Assembly: GCF_002234595.1 (NCBI RefSeq)
Contig: NZ_NMUL01000016.1
Span: 62,001 to 126,000 of the forward strand
Direction: 5' to 3'
Length of the DNA stretch: 64,000 nt
Source: Amycolatopsis vastitatis
GTDB lineage: Bacteria > Actinomycetota > Actinomycetes > Mycobacteriales > Pseudonocardiaceae
Shown here: positions 24,947 to 33,662 of the stretch, piece after piece
Numbering within the stretch: the first letter of the stretch is position 1
Layout of the letters: every line of letters starts with the position of its first letter
Program-made: the position numbers and the translations under genes
The notes under the pieces: generated by a model
What the model saw: the letters and a program-made list of their open reading frames with translations, nothing else
The model's database searches: none
What the model was told of the DNA's origin: nothing

Positions 24947-25816
24947 GTGACCGGCGATCAGTTCGTCACGAACGTCAAGAACTTCGCACCCGTTCTCGCG
25001 GTCCTCGCGGCCGTCCTCCGGTCGATCCCGGTGCTCATCGTTTCGGGCAGGGCAAGGAAACGCGGTCGCAACCCCTCGCACGCGACCATCCGGATCCGGA
25101 CCCTGGAGTCGGCCGCACCGTGGGACAAGTACGACGAAAAGAAGGAACTCTGGCCCGCCGACTGGGACAACGTCGAGACGAAGCGCCACTACCGCAGGCG
25201 GGAACGCCGCTGGATCTGGTTCTTCATGATCGTCTTCCTGGCCGCGGCCATCGTGTACGGCTTCTTCTTCGCCGACGACGTGGTCAGCAACTTCATCTCC
25301 TTCAGGGACGGCACCGGTTTCCTCGCCGGGCCGGCCTTCGTCCTGTTCCTCGTGCTCTTCTCCTTCCAGGTGCGGTTCCTGCGGAAGATCTGGGGCGACC
25401 GGGGGCTGAAGCCGTCGCTCTACGGCGCCTGCGGATCGGTGACCGTGACCGGCGAGCTCCCGGAAATCCGCCAGTACTGCCTCGGCGCGCTGTACGAGGC
25501 CGGCAGCACCATCGTGAGCTGCACCGACGCCCGAGACGAGCACGGAGAGCACGTCGAAATCGTGGCGGCCACCGGGATCTGGCCGCCGCAATGGCTGAAC
25601 ACCGGCCCGCTCCAGCTGGTGTCGTTCCGGGGCCAGAAGGTGGTGGTCCAGGTGCGCCCGGCCGGCGAAGCCGAATGGAACGTCTCCGTCTGGAGCGACA
25701 ACATGGATCCCGGGGTCGACGAAGGGCACCGGGCGAACGAGCGGAACGCCCGGTCCTTCGTCGAGGCCTGGACTTTCTTCCCGGGCAGCGCCGAAGAGCC
25801 GCCGGCTACGCGCTGA
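24947..25816 (+). CDS. Membrane protein of unknown function
   Basis: This protein of 289 residues (from GTG at 24947, with GGAG six bases upstream) has a first hydrophobic segment at about 10-32, two strong TM helices at about 88-110 and 122-143 after an Arg-rich stretch (RRRERRWIW), and a soluble C-terminal domain of about 145 residues. I do not recognise the family. The C-terminal part has alternating beta-like segments with no catalytic motif. Its stop overlaps the convergent flavodoxin-like gene by 11 bases. Confidence 0.72.
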   Translation: MTGDQFVTNVKNFAPVLAVLAAVLRSIPVLIVSGRARKRGRNPSHATIRIRTLESAAPWDKYDEKKELWPADWDNVETKRHYRRRERRWIWFFMIVFLAAAIVYGFFFADDVVSNFISFRDGTGFLAGPAFVLFLVLFSFQVRFLRKIWGDRGLKPSLYGACGSVTVTGELPEIRQYCLGALYEAGSTIVSCTDARDEHGEHVEIVAATGIWPPQWLNTGPLQLVSFRGQKVVVQVRPAGEAEWNVSVWSDNMDPGVDEGHRANERNARSFVEAWTFFPGSAEEPPATR

Positions 25817-26369
25817 CCAGGTCCGCGCCGGCGAAGAAGGTCGGCGCGGCCGTCATCGCGCCGTCGTCCTGCAGCACGTCGCCCGGGCGGCTGCCGTTGC
25901 CGAGCAGGACGCCTCCCCAGTTCATGCTCAGGTACTCGGCGCACAGTTCCAGCGTGCCGATCAGCGGCTGGGCTTCGCGCGGCGTCTCGCTCAGCACGCT
26001 GACGCCCCACAACGTCTTCCCGCGCATCTTCGGCTTGAACTCCACCGGCAGGCGCATCCACCCCGACCAGTAGTCGAGGTAGAGCTTCACGCTCGCCGCG
26101 ACCGAGTACCAGTACACCGGCGACACGATCACGATGTCGGTCGCCGCGAACGTCGCGTCCATCAGCAGCTGTTCGTGCTCGCCGGGCGCCGGGTGCTCGC
26201 CCACGCCGTGGCGGCGATCCTCGAACGGCGGCAGGGGCACCTCCGGCAGCCGGATCCACCGCTGTTCGACGTCGCCGGGCAGCTCCTTCACCGCCCGGCG
26301 GGCCAGCATCTCCGTGTTGCCACCGGCCCGCGCGGCACCCACCAGGAACAGGAAGCTGCGGTCGCTCAT
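25806..26369 (-). CDS. Flavodoxin-fold NAD(P)H-dependent FMN reductase
   Basis: This 187-residue flavodoxin-fold protein has a phosphate-binding loop GAARAGGNTEML and a flavin-contact motif SPVYWYSVAASVKLYLDYW typical of NADPH:FMN reductases and multimeric flavodoxin WrbA. It likely reduces FMN, quinones or azo/nitro compounds. The ATG at 26369 has GAAGGGG upstream. It is divergent from a MarR gene, with a strong AT-rich palindrome between them, so it is probably the MarR target. Confidence 0.88.
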   Translation of the reverse strand: MSDRSFLFLVGAARAGGNTEMLARRAVKELPGDVEQRWIRLPEVPLPPFEDRRHGVGEHPAPGEHEQLLMDATFAATDIVIVSPVYWYSVAASVKLYLDYWSGWMRLPVEFKPKMRGKTLWGVSVLSETPREAQPLIGTLELCAEYLSMNWGGVLLGNGSRPGDVLQDDGAMTAAPTFFAGADLVSA

Positions 26370-26389
26370 GTTCGAACCCCTTCGATATA

Positions 26390-26407
26390 TTTGCATGTAC
26401 ATATAAA
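26390..26407. promoter_or_regulatory. AT-rich palindrome TTTGCATGTACATATAAA, candidate MarR operator
   Basis: An 18-bp dyad in which 14 positions are symmetric (TTT, ATGTACAT, AAA), centred in the divergent flavodoxin/MarR promoter. It stands out as AT-rich in GC-rich DNA. MarR proteins bind such sites and usually repress both divergent genes. Confidence 0.68.
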
Positions 26408-26449
26408 TACTGTCGCTGGACTATCCTGGCGTCAAGAGGAGGCCGGAAG

Positions 26450-26866
26450 ATGACCGTCGACGAACAGGCGTGGGGACGCGTTCTCGTGCTGCACGCCCGG
26501 ATCGAGCAAGAGCTCGCGAAAGCCCTGCAGCGGCGCCACGGGCTCGGCCTGTCCGAGTACCGCGCGCTCGGCAAGCTGGTCGCCGGACCGCGCGGCGGCC
26601 TGCGGATGCAGGAGCTCGCCGAGGCGATCGGCCTCAACCAGAGCTCGGTCAGCCGGATGTGCGCCCGTCTCGAAGACGCCGGGCTGACCATCCGCGACCT
26701 GTGCGAGGACGACCGCCGCGGCGTCTACTCGGTGATCACCGACGCCGGCCGCAAGCGCTACGCCGAGACCGAGCCGACGTACTGCTCGGTGCTGCGGACC
26801 GCGCTCGACAAGGCCGCGAGCGACCCCGAGCTCGCCGCCGCGGCCGCCGCCGTCCGCGGCGCTTGA
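26450..26866 (+). CDS. MarR-family transcriptional regulator
   Basis: This 138-residue MarR protein has a winged-helix core (LRMQELAEAIGLNQSSVSRM, ARLEDAGLTIRDLCEDDRRGVYSVIT) with the wing Arg/Asp residues present. The ATG follows AGGAGG. It is divergent from the FMN reductase gene and probably represses it by binding the dyad at 26390-26407. The AT-rich stretch after its stop leads into the SRPBCC gene and may carry that gene's promoter. Confidence 0.93.
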   Translation: MTVDEQAWGRVLVLHARIEQELAKALQRRHGLGLSEYRALGKLVAGPRGGLRMQELAEAIGLNQSSVSRMCARLEDAGLTIRDLCEDDRRGVYSVITDAGRKRYAETEPTYCSVLRTALDKAASDPELAAAAAAVRGA

Positions 26867-26897
26867 CCCTTATATGCCTCGATGGTTATATACAGGC

Positions 26898-27689
26898 ATG
26901 TCCGCGAAACTGCTGACCATCGATGACCGTCCCGTGCTGAGGCTGGAACGCCGGCTGAAGCACGCGCCCGAGAAGGTCTGGCGCGCGATCACGGACCCCG
27001 CCGAGCTCGCGCACTGGTTCCCCGCCCGGGTGGACGTCGACCTGCGCGACGGCGGCGAGATCCGGTTCACCTTCCCCGGCGAGGACACGACGACGACCGG
27101 CCACGTCGTCACCGCCGACCCGCCGCGCGAGTTCACCTTCGTCTGGAACGACGACACCCTGCGCTGGCTGATCTCCCCCGACGGCGACGGCAGCCTCCTG
27201 GAGTTCACCCACACCTTCGGCCGCTGCGACCCGGCGATCGCGAAGCTCGCTGCGGGCCGCAACGCCGCCGGCTGGGACGTCTGCCTCGACGCGCTCGACG
27301 CGCGCCTGGCCGGCCGAGACTTCGAGCAGCCTCAGCGGTGGCACGAGCGGATGGCGTCCTATGTGGACGAATTCGGCCTCGGGTACGGGGAGGTGCTGGC
27401 GGACGGCACGATCCGCTTCCGCCGCGACCTCGTCTGGAAGCCGGTGGACGAGGTCCGGGCGCTCCTGCCGGACGAGCCCGGCTGGAGCGTGGTCCAGGAT
27501 CCCCTCGACGGCACCCGCGTCGAGTTCGCCGAGGCGCCGGAAGACGACGTCCCCGCGCAGCTCACCCGGCGGCACGAGCAGCTCGACAAGCTGTTCGCCG
27601 CCACCTTCGGCGTCGACTTGCCGGACTGGACGCCCGACCGCGTCGAGGCGGTGAAGAAGCACTACGGACAGCGTCCGACCCAGGGTTGA
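26898..27689 (+). CDS. SRPBCC (AHSA1-like) domain protein
   Basis: This 263-residue protein starts with an AHSA1-type SRPBCC domain (about 8-145: RLKHAPEKVWRAITDPAELAHWFP, FTFVWNDDTLRW, LLEFTHTF), which forms a hydrophobic ligand cavity. The C-terminal 120 residues form a second, less conserved part. The function is unknown. The start at 26898 is supported by homology and by an AT-rich promoter-like stretch (TTATATG...GGTTATATACAGG) directly before it, which leaves almost no leader. Confidence 0.86.
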   Translation: MSAKLLTIDDRPVLRLERRLKHAPEKVWRAITDPAELAHWFPARVDVDLRDGGEIRFTFPGEDTTTTGHVVTADPPREFTFVWNDDTLRWLISPDGDGSLLEFTHTFGRCDPAIAKLAAGRNAAGWDVCLDALDARLAGRDFEQPQRWHERMASYVDEFGLGYGEVLADGTIRFRRDLVWKPVDEVRALLPDEPGWSVVQDPLDGTRVEFAEAPEDDVPAQLTRRHEQLDKLFAATFGVDLPDWTPDRVEAVKKHYGQRPTQG

Positions 27690-27723
27690 CGCGCGGACGT
27701 GAGGTCGGCATTACGTTCGGTTC

Positions 27724-28836
27724 ATGCGCATTCGCGTCATTCTGGACGTTCTCGCGGCCGCGGCCCTCGGGGTCGGTGCCGGCGGCAACCTCGCCGCCGG
27801 CGCGTGGGCGCTGCCGTCGTGGATGCCCACCTGGCTCGGCTGGACGATCGTGGTGGGGAGTGTCGTCCCGATCGTGCTCCGACGGTGGTGGCCGCTGGGC
27901 AGCTACGTGCTCGGGCTGGCACTGGCCGCGGCCGCCGTGCCCGTCGGCGGGCCGGTCTTCGGCGCCGCCGTGGTGGGCGCGGGCTGTGCGCTCTACGTCG
28001 TGGTGAACCGGCTGAAAAGCCGGATCGGCCAAGTCGCTCTCGCGGCGGGGTGGATCGAACTGGGCGTGCTGGCGCTCACCGCGCCGAACCCGGACACGGC
28101 CACGACGGTGAACGTCAGCGCGGCGGCGCTGGTCGTCGGGTTCCTGCTCGGTCTCACCGTCCGCACCCGCCGCGAGTACGCCGCGATCGAGCGCGAAAAC
28201 CACACCCGGCAGGCGGTTTCGGCGGAACGGCTGCGGATCGCGCGCGAGATGCACGACGTCGTCGCGCACAGCATGAGCCTGATCGCGGTGAAGGCGGCCG
28301 TCGGCAACCACGTCGCCCTCGAGCAGCCCGACCAGGCGCGGGACGCGTTGCGCGTCATCGAAGACACCAGCCGCGAGACCCTGGCGGAGCTGCGGCGGAT
28401 GCTGGGCGTGCTGCGGGACGGCACCGGTGTCCCGGTACTGGCGCCCGCGCCGACGCTCGACGACCTGCGGGCACTCGCCGACCGCGCGCAGCTGACGGGC
28501 CTGGCGGTCGACCTCGTCGTCGACGGCCTCGACGGCCGCAACGAACTGCCCAGCGGTGTCGGCCAGTCGGTGTACCGGATCGTGCAGGAGGCACTGACCA
28601 ATGTGGTCAAGCACGCGAGCGCGGCGACCTGCCGGATCCGCATCACGGGCGGCGACGGTGACGTGCGCATCGAAGTGCTCGACGACGGCCGCGGCGGCGA
28701 AGCGGTACCCGGCCACGGGCTGATCGGGATGCGCGAACGCGTCGCGGTCTACGACGGCGAGTTCTCGGCGGGGCCTTCAGACCGCGGCTTCCGCGTCTTC
28801 GCGCGGCTGCCCTACGAAACGGTGGTGACCCGATGA
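27724..28836 (+). CDS. Two-component sensor histidine kinase (HisKA_3 type)
   Basis: This 370-residue kinase has an N-terminal membrane part with four to six helices (about 5-150). The phospho-acceptor box is RIAREMHDVVAHSMSLIAVK, and the HATPase domain has ALTNVVKHASAATCRIRI, DDGRGG and HGLIGMRERV. It belongs to the NarL-partner class and overlaps the next gene by four bases (ATGA), so the two are co-translated. The signal is unknown. Confidence 0.93.
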   Translation: MRIRVILDVLAAAALGVGAGGNLAAGAWALPSWMPTWLGWTIVVGSVVPIVLRRWWPLGSYVLGLALAAAAVPVGGPVFGAAVVGAGCALYVVVNRLKSRIGQVALAAGWIELGVLALTAPNPDTATTVNVSAAALVVGFLLGLTVRTRREYAAIERENHTRQAVSAERLRIAREMHDVVAHSMSLIAVKAAVGNHVALEQPDQARDALRVIEDTSRETLAELRRMLGVLRDGTGVPVLAPAPTLDDLRALADRAQLTGLAVDLVVDGLDGRNELPSGVGQSVYRIVQEALTNVVKHASAATCRIRITGGDGDVRIEVLDDGRGGEAVPGHGLIGMRERVAVYDGEFSAGPSDRGFRVFARLPYETVVTR

Positions 28837-29480
28837 TCCGCGTTCTGATCGCGGACGACCAGGCGCTGCTGCGCGGCAGTTTCCGGGTGCTGGTCGACAG
28901 CGCGCCGGGCCTCGAGGTCGTCGGCGAGGCGTCCGACGGCGTCGAAGCGGTCGCCCTGACGCGACGGGAGCGGCCGGACGTCGTGCTCATGGACGTCCGG
29001 ATGCCGGAGATGGACGGCATCGAGGCGGCCCGCCGGATCTGCGCGGAAACCGGCGTGCGGGTGCTGATGCTGACGACGTTCGACCTCGACGAGTACGTCT
29101 ACGCGGCGCTGCGCGCGGGCGCGAGCGGGTTCCTCCTGAAGGACACCCGCCCGGCCGACCTCCTGGCGGCGATCGAAGTCGTGGCGGCGGGCGACGCGCT
29201 GCTGGCACCGTCGGTGACCCGCCGTCTGGTGGCGGAGTTCGCCCGGCTGCCGTCGGGTCCGGTGTCCCGCTTGGACGGCGTGACGGCCCGCGAGCAGGAG
29301 GTGCTGTCGCTGGTCGCGCGCGGGTTGTCCAACGACGAGATCGCGGCCCGGCTGCACCTGGGCATCGCGACGGTGAAGACCCACATCGGCCGCCTGCTGC
29401 ACAAGCTCGCGGCGCGGGACCGGGCCCAGCTGGTCATCGCGGCGTACGAGTCGGGCCTGGTCCGGCCGACCGCCCCCTGA
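28833..29480 (+). CDS. NarL/LuxR-family response regulator
   Basis: This 215-residue protein has a receiver domain with DDQ at residues 8-10, phospho-acceptor Asp54 (VVLMDVRMPEMDG) and Lys near 105 (LLKDTRP). The LuxR HTH is at about 150-212 (VTAREQEVLSLVARGLSNDE, then GIATVKTHIGRLL). It is the partner of the overlapping upstream kinase. The pair closely resembles the system at 11.9-13.6 kb, but its gene order is kinase first in both cases with a different membrane sensor. Confidence 0.94.
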   Translation: MIRVLIADDQALLRGSFRVLVDSAPGLEVVGEASDGVEAVALTRRERPDVVLMDVRMPEMDGIEAARRICAETGVRVLMLTTFDLDEYVYAALRAGASGFLLKDTRPADLLAAIEVVAAGDALLAPSVTRRLVAEFARLPSGPVSRLDGVTAREQEVLSLVARGLSNDEIAARLHLGIATVKTHIGRLLHKLAARDRAQLVIAAYESGLVRPTAP

Positions 29481-29501
29481 GCACCGTCACCGGCGAAGCC
29501 C

Positions 29502-30290
29502 TCAGCCCGCCGCCCGCGTGAAGGCGGCGAAGCGGCGACCGGGATCCCCGGGTAGCCGCCGGCCGCCCAAGACGAGGCGGGGCGCGGGTGCCGTCGGGAC
29601 GAGACCGCGCTCCCGCAGCCACTCCGCAAGGCCAGGGAACCGGAGATCGGGATCCACGCGCACCTCGCCCGGCGCCGCCCGCGCCACCCCGCGGATCAGC
29701 GCCTTCGCCTGCTCCTCCGATTCCGCCACGACCGGGCCGATCGCCGTCGCGTGGCCGATGTCCGTGCCGAACGCGAAACCGCCGTCGACCGCGTGAGGCG
29801 TTCCCAGCCGCTCCAGCAGCGGGCGCCGGTCGACGCCCTGCGCCAGCCGGTCCAGGCGCACGATCTCCTCGAAGTCCGTCGCCGGTCGCGTGGCGGGGCC
29901 GCCGTCGTCGGCGAACCGGCCGACGTGGCCCTGGCTGCCGCCGTCGGCGATGAACCCCATCGACTCGTACAGCCGCCGTCCGAACCTCGACGTGTGAAGC
30001 CAGACCACCCGGTCCCCGGCCGCCGCGATCGCGTGTGCGGTGATCGCCCGGCCCAGGCCCCGGCGCTCGTAGCGGGCCGCGACCAGCACCATCGAAATCG
30101 ACGCCACCGCATCGAACGTCACGAAAGCAGCAGCAGCGGCCAGGCCGTCGCCGTCCGGGGCGTCCACCCCGAACAGCCATCCGACATCGTGCAGCAGCGC
30201 CCACTTCGGCGGCTCGCGCGGCCACGACCGGGACTCGGCCAGGTCGGAGCAGGCGGGCAGGTCGGCGACACCCAGGATCCGGATCTCCAT
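29502..30290 (-). CDS. GNAT family N-acetyltransferase (two-domain)
   Basis: This 262-residue protein has an N-terminal GNAT domain with the acetyl-CoA loop in VAARYERRGLGRAITAHAI and the end motif LYESMGFIADGG. A C-terminal GNAT-like domain (about 155-255) shows no clear acetyl-CoA loop. The acceptor is unknown. It is divergent from accD5 with about 54 bases between them. Confidence 0.87.
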   Translation of the reverse strand: MEIRILGVADLPACSDLAESRSWPREPPKWALLHDVGWLFGVDAPDGDGLAAAAAFVTFDAVASISMVLVAARYERRGLGRAITAHAIAAAGDRVVWLHTSRFGRRLYESMGFIADGGSQGHVGRFADDGGPATRPATDFEEIVRLDRLAQGVDRRPLLERLGTPHAVDGGFAFGTDIGHATAIGPVVAESEEQAKALIRGVARAAPGEVRVDPDLRFPGLAEWLRERGLVPTAPAPRLVLGGRRLPGDPGRRFAAFTRAAG

Positions 30291-30344
30291 GGACGTTGCC
30301 TACGCCACACGCGAAGTGACCGACAAGTAGTTAAGCTCCCGGGA

Positions 30345-31982
30345 ATGAGCAGTGCGACGGAGCCGCTCGGGACGCCGCCCGAGGACGAACCGGACATTCA
30401 CACCACGGCCGGCAAGCTCGCCGACCTGTATCGCCGTTATGACGAGGCGGTGCACGCGGGTTCGGCCCGCGCGGTGGAGAAGCAGCACGCCAAGGGCAAG
30501 AAAACCGCACGCGAACGGATCGAGCTGCTGCTCGACGAGAACTCGTTCGTGGAGCTCGACGAGCTGGCCCGGCACCGCTCGACCAACTTCGGGCAGGAGA
30601 AGAACCGCCCGTACGGCGACGGCGTCGTCACCGGCTACGGCACCGTCGACGGCCGGCCCGTCTGCGTGTTCAGCCAGGACGTGACCGTCTTCGGCGGCAG
30701 CCTCGGCGAGGTCTACGGCGAGAAGATCGTCAAGGTCATGGACCTGGCGATCAAGACCGGCCGGCCGATCGTCGGCATCAACGAGGGCGGCGGCGCGCGC
30801 ATCCAGGAAGGCGTCGTCTCGCTCGGTCTCTACGGCGAGATCTTCCGCCGCAACGTGCAGGCTTCCGGCGTCATCCCGCAGATCTCGCTGATCATGGGCG
30901 CCAACGCGGGCGGGCACGTCTACTCCCCCGCGCTGACCGACTTCGTCGTGATGGTCGACGAGACCTCGCAGATGTTCATCACCGGCCCCGACGTCGTCAA
31001 GACGGTCACCGGTGAGGACGTCACGTTCGAGGAGCTCGGCGGCGGCCGCACCCACAACACGAAGTCCGGCGTCGCGCACTACCTCGGTTCCGACGACGAG
31101 GACGCGATCGCCTACGTCAAGGAACTGCTTTCCTACCTGCCGCAGAACAACCTGTCCGACGCGCCGGTGTTCGAGCCGTCGGACGCACCGGCCGGGTTCT
31201 TCGACGACGTCACCGACGCCGACCGCGAGCTGGACACGATCATCCCGGATTCGCCGAACACCCCGTACGACATGCACGAGGTGATCACCCGCGTCCTCGA
31301 CGACGGCGACTTCCTCGAGGTCCACGAACTGTTCGCGCCGAACATCATCGTCGGTTTCGGCCGCGTCGATGGCCAGAGCGTCGGCGTCGTCGCGAACCAG
31401 CCGACGCAGTTCGCCGGCTGCCTCGACATCGACGCGTCCGAGAAGGCCGCGCGGTTCGTCCGCACCTGCGACGCGTTCAACATCCCGGTGCTCACCTTCG
31501 TCGACGTCCCGGGCTTCCTCCCGGGCACCGACCAGGAGTGGAGCGGCATCATCCGCCGCGGCGCGAAGCTGATCTACGCCTACGCGGAGGCGACGGTCCC
31601 GCTGGTCACGGTCATCACGCGCAAGGCGTACGGCGGCGCGTACGACGTCATGGGCTCGAAGCACCTCGGCGCCGACATCAACCTGGCGTGGCCGACCGCG
31701 CAGGTCGCGGTGATGGGCGCCCAGGGCGCGGCGAACATCGTCCACCGCAAGACCCTGGCCAAGGCGGCTTCCGAAGGGAAGGACGTCGATCAGCTCCGCG
31801 CCGAACTGATCCAGGAGTACGAGGACACCCTGCTGAACCCGTACGCGGCGGCCGAACGGGGGTACGTCGACTCGGTGATCGTGCCGGCGCACACCCGCGG
31901 CCACGTCGCGCGGGCGCTGTCGCTGCTGCGGAACAAGCGCGAGTCGCTGCCGCCCAAGAAGCACGGGAACATCCCGCTGTGA
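30345..31982 (+). CDS. accD5: Acyl-CoA (propionyl-CoA) carboxylase carboxyltransferase beta subunit
   Basis: This 545-residue carboxyltransferase has the tandem crotonase-like fold of AccD/PccB. The first half includes KKTARERIELLLDENSFVEL, GGGARIQEG and MGANAGGHVYSPALTDFV; the second includes FVDVPGFLPGTDQE and KAYGGAYDVMGSKHLGAD. It transfers carboxyl from biotin on AccA3 to propionyl-CoA, giving methylmalonyl-CoA, and possibly to acetyl-CoA. The next gene is an epsilon subunit that overlaps its stop, as in accD5-accE5 of mycobacteria. The start is ATG at 30345. Confidence 0.95.
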   Translation: MSSATEPLGTPPEDEPDIHTTAGKLADLYRRYDEAVHAGSARAVEKQHAKGKKTARERIELLLDENSFVELDELARHRSTNFGQEKNRPYGDGVVTGYGTVDGRPVCVFSQDVTVFGGSLGEVYGEKIVKVMDLAIKTGRPIVGINEGGGARIQEGVVSLGLYGEIFRRNVQASGVIPQISLIMGANAGGHVYSPALTDFVVMVDETSQMFITGPDVVKTVTGEDVTFEELGGGRTHNTKSGVAHYLGSDDEDAIAYVKELLSYLPQNNLSDAPVFEPSDAPAGFFDDVTDADRELDTIIPDSPNTPYDMHEVITRVLDDGDFLEVHELFAPNIIVGFGRVDGQSVGVVANQPTQFAGCLDIDASEKAARFVRTCDAFNIPVLTFVDVPGFLPGTDQEWSGIIRRGAKLIYAYAEATVPLVTVITRKAYGGAYDVMGSKHLGADINLAWPTAQVAVMGAQGAANIVHRKTLAKAASEGKDVDQLRAELIQEYEDTLLNPYAAAERGYVDSVIVPAHTRGHVARALSLLRNKRESLPPKKHGNIPL

Positions 31983-32200
31983 GCGAGGAGAGCCGTCCCC
32001 TGCTGAGGGTGGTCCGCGGAAACCCGAGCGACGCCGAACTGGCGGCGCTGACGGCGGTCGTCGCCGCAGCTTCGGCCGCGAAGGCCCCGGAGAAGCCGAA
32101 GCCGCGTACGTCGTGGTGGGGCGATCACGCTGCTTCGCTGCGTCGGCCGCATCACCCCGGCGAAGGTGCTTGGCGCGCTTCGGGTCTCCCTCAGGGCTGA
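31979..32200 (+). CDS. accE: Acyl-CoA carboxylase epsilon subunit
   Basis: This 73-residue protein opens with RPLLRVVRGNPSDAELAALTAVVAA (split as RPLLRVVRGNPS then DAELAALTAV), the hallmark of AccE/PccE small subunits, and has a Trp-containing C-terminus (SWWGDH...GEGAWRASGLPQG). It stabilises or activates the AccA3-AccD complex. The GTG start overlaps the accD5 stop (GTGA). Its 3' end overlaps the convergent MarR gene by 10 bases. Confidence 0.9.
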   Translation: MSEESRPLLRVVRGNPSDAELAALTAVVAAASAAKAPEKPKPRTSWWGDHAASLRRPHHPGEGAWRASGLPQG

Positions 32201-32649
32201 AGGGCGTCGAGGAAGACCGTCGGGGCTTCGTTCTCCCGCACGACCGTGCCCAGCAGTGCCGCGAGCCGGTCGCGGTCCTGGGTGCTCAGGCTCGCGGCCA
32301 GCTCGTCGACCCGACGGCACGTCGCCGCGTAGAAGTCCTCCGCCAGTTCGCCGCCTTCCTCCGTCAGCACGACCTGCACGGCGCGGCGGTCGTCCGGGTC
32401 GGGCTCGCGGCGGACGAGCCCGCGCCGGACCGCACGGTCGACCAGGCCGGTCAGGCTCGACTTTTCGAGGCCGAGCGTCGCGCCAAGGTCGCCCATGCCG
32501 TACGGCCGGCCCATCAGCACGCACAGCAGCTGCCCCTGCTGCACGGTGAGCCCGTACTCGCGGGCGGACTCGGCGTAGACGGCGTTCACCAAGAACGACG
32601 CGCGCACGAGCCCGGCCACGACCCCGAGGTCCGCCCCGCTCTTCCCCAT
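32191..32649 (-). CDS. MarR-family transcriptional regulator
   Basis: This 152-residue MarR protein has the winged helix (MGDLGATLGLEKSSLTGLVD, RGLVRREPDPDDRRAVQVVLT). It lies nine bases downstream of the F420-type oxidoreductase on the same strand, so the two form an operon. Two GAAC-based palindromes before the oxidoreductase gene are its likely binding sites. Confidence 0.92.
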   Translation of the reverse strand: MGKSGADLGVVAGLVRASFLVNAVYAESAREYGLTVQQGQLLCVLMGRPYGMGDLGATLGLEKSSLTGLVDRAVRRGLVRREPDPDDRRAVQVVLTEEGGELAEDFYAATCRRVDELAASLSTQDRDRLAALLGTVVRENEAPTVFLDALQP

Positions 32650-32658
32650 CCCGTCAGC

Positions 32659-33552
32659 CTACTTCGCGATCGCTTCCCGGATGGCGGGGACGATCTCCCC
32701 GGCCCAGCGCGCGGTGGCGTCCTCGTCGGGCGTGCTGCCGCCGGGCCCGAAGAGCACGAACCCGGCGGCGTCGTGCTCGAGCACCGCGCCGGTCAGCTCC
32801 TCGATCCACTGGTCCGCCGAGCCGCCGATCCAGCGACCGTCGTCGGCGCGCGTCTTCCGCAGCGGCTCGGCTGTGATGCGGCCAGGGAAGTTGTAGACGG
32901 TGGCGATGTCCGCGGGGTCCCGGCCGGCGTCCACCGCGGCCTTGTCGATGACCGGGCGGGACGTGCGGTAGCGCTCGCTGAGCCAGTCGGCGGCGTGGCC
33001 GGGCATCCACCCGTCGGCGACGCGGCCGGTGACGGCGAGGGACTTCGGCCCGACCGAGCCGGTCCACACCGGCGGCATCGGTTCCGCGGCCGGCTCCAGG
33101 TCGGTGACCTGGTGGAACTCGCCGTCGAACGTCACCGGTTCCCCGCCGCCACCCAGCATCTTCACGAGCCGGATGCCCTCTTCGAAGGCGCGGACGGCCT
33201 GCCCCGGCGTCAGTTTGGTGAAGCCGAGCCGGGCGATGTCGTCCCAGAGCCCGCCGACGCCCATGCCGAGCACGATCCGGCCGCCGGTCAGCGCGGACAG
33301 CGACGTGACGGTACGAGCGAGCATCGACGCGGGCCGCGTCGGCAGGTTGGTGACGCTGACCAGGCCGGACACCCGTTCGGTCCGGCCGAGCAGGACGCCG
33401 ATCCCGGCGTACGCGTCGAGGCGGTCGGCGTAGTAGGGGTGGTCGGACACCGTGATCAGGTCGAGCCCGCCGCGGTCGGCCTGGACGGCCAGCTTCAGGG
33501 TGCCGGGGACGGCGGTGACCGCTGTGGACACGCCGATACCGAAGTGCGTCAT
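32659..33552 (-). CDS. LLM-class F420-dependent oxidoreductase
   Basis: This 297-residue (beta-alpha)8 protein of the luciferase-like monooxygenase family has GLDLITVSDHPYY near the N-terminus, GRIVLGMGVGGLWDDI in the middle and SRYRTSRP-like helical insertions. The actinobacterial subgroup with this length usually uses coenzyme F420. The substrate is unknown. It is co-transcribed with a MarR gene and preceded by two palindromic operator candidates, which suggests induction by a small molecule. Confidence 0.88.
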   Translation of the reverse strand: MTHFGIGVSTAVTAVPGTLKLAVQADRGGLDLITVSDHPYYADRLDAYAGIGVLLGRTERVSGLVSVTNLPTRPASMLARTVTSLSALTGGRIVLGMGVGGLWDDIARLGFTKLTPGQAVRAFEEGIRLVKMLGGGGEPVTFDGEFHQVTDLEPAAEPMPPVWTGSVGPKSLAVTGRVADGWMPGHAADWLSERYRTSRPVIDKAAVDAGRDPADIATVYNFPGRITAEPLRKTRADDGRWIGGSADQWIEELTGAVLEHDAAGFVLFGPGGSTPDEDATARWAGEIVPAIREAIAK

Positions 33553-33567
33553 GATTCCTCCCAGTTA

Positions 33568-33582
33568 GTTCGTAGTACGAAC
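33568..33582. promoter_or_regulatory. Palindrome GTTCGTAGTACGAAC, candidate MarR operator 1
   Basis: A perfect 15-bp dyad (7 bp arms around one central base), 16 bases before the LLM oxidoreductase start. It is positioned to block transcription or ribosome access for the LLM-MarR operon. Confidence 0.7.
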
Positions 33583-33592
33583 ATACCATAGG

Positions 33593-33611
33593 TAGTTCTT
33601 GATGCGAACTA
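33593..33611. promoter_or_regulatory. Inverted repeat TAGTTC..N7..GAACTA, candidate MarR operator 2
   Basis: A second dyad, TAGTTC and GAACTA seven bases apart, centred 27 bases (about 2.5 helical turns) from the first. The shared GTTC/GAAC half-sites suggest one dimeric protein binds both, most simply the co-transcribed MarR protein. Confidence 0.62.
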
Positions 33612-33662
33612 CTTGTTCCGGCGGGTGCGCCGTACCGCGGGTCCGGGCCGCGGAAAATCGGT

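Noticed and set aside
10813..30290. A natural-product biosynthetic gene cluster
   Set aside because: The stretch has many small oxidoreductases, a methyltransferase and regulators, but no PKS, NRPS, terpene or RiPP core enzyme, and most genes form small independent units with their own regulators.
29751..30344. A long N-terminal extension of AccD5
   Set aside because: The upstream in-frame sequence is antisense to the GNAT gene and has no carboxylase homology; the family start is at MSSATEPL.
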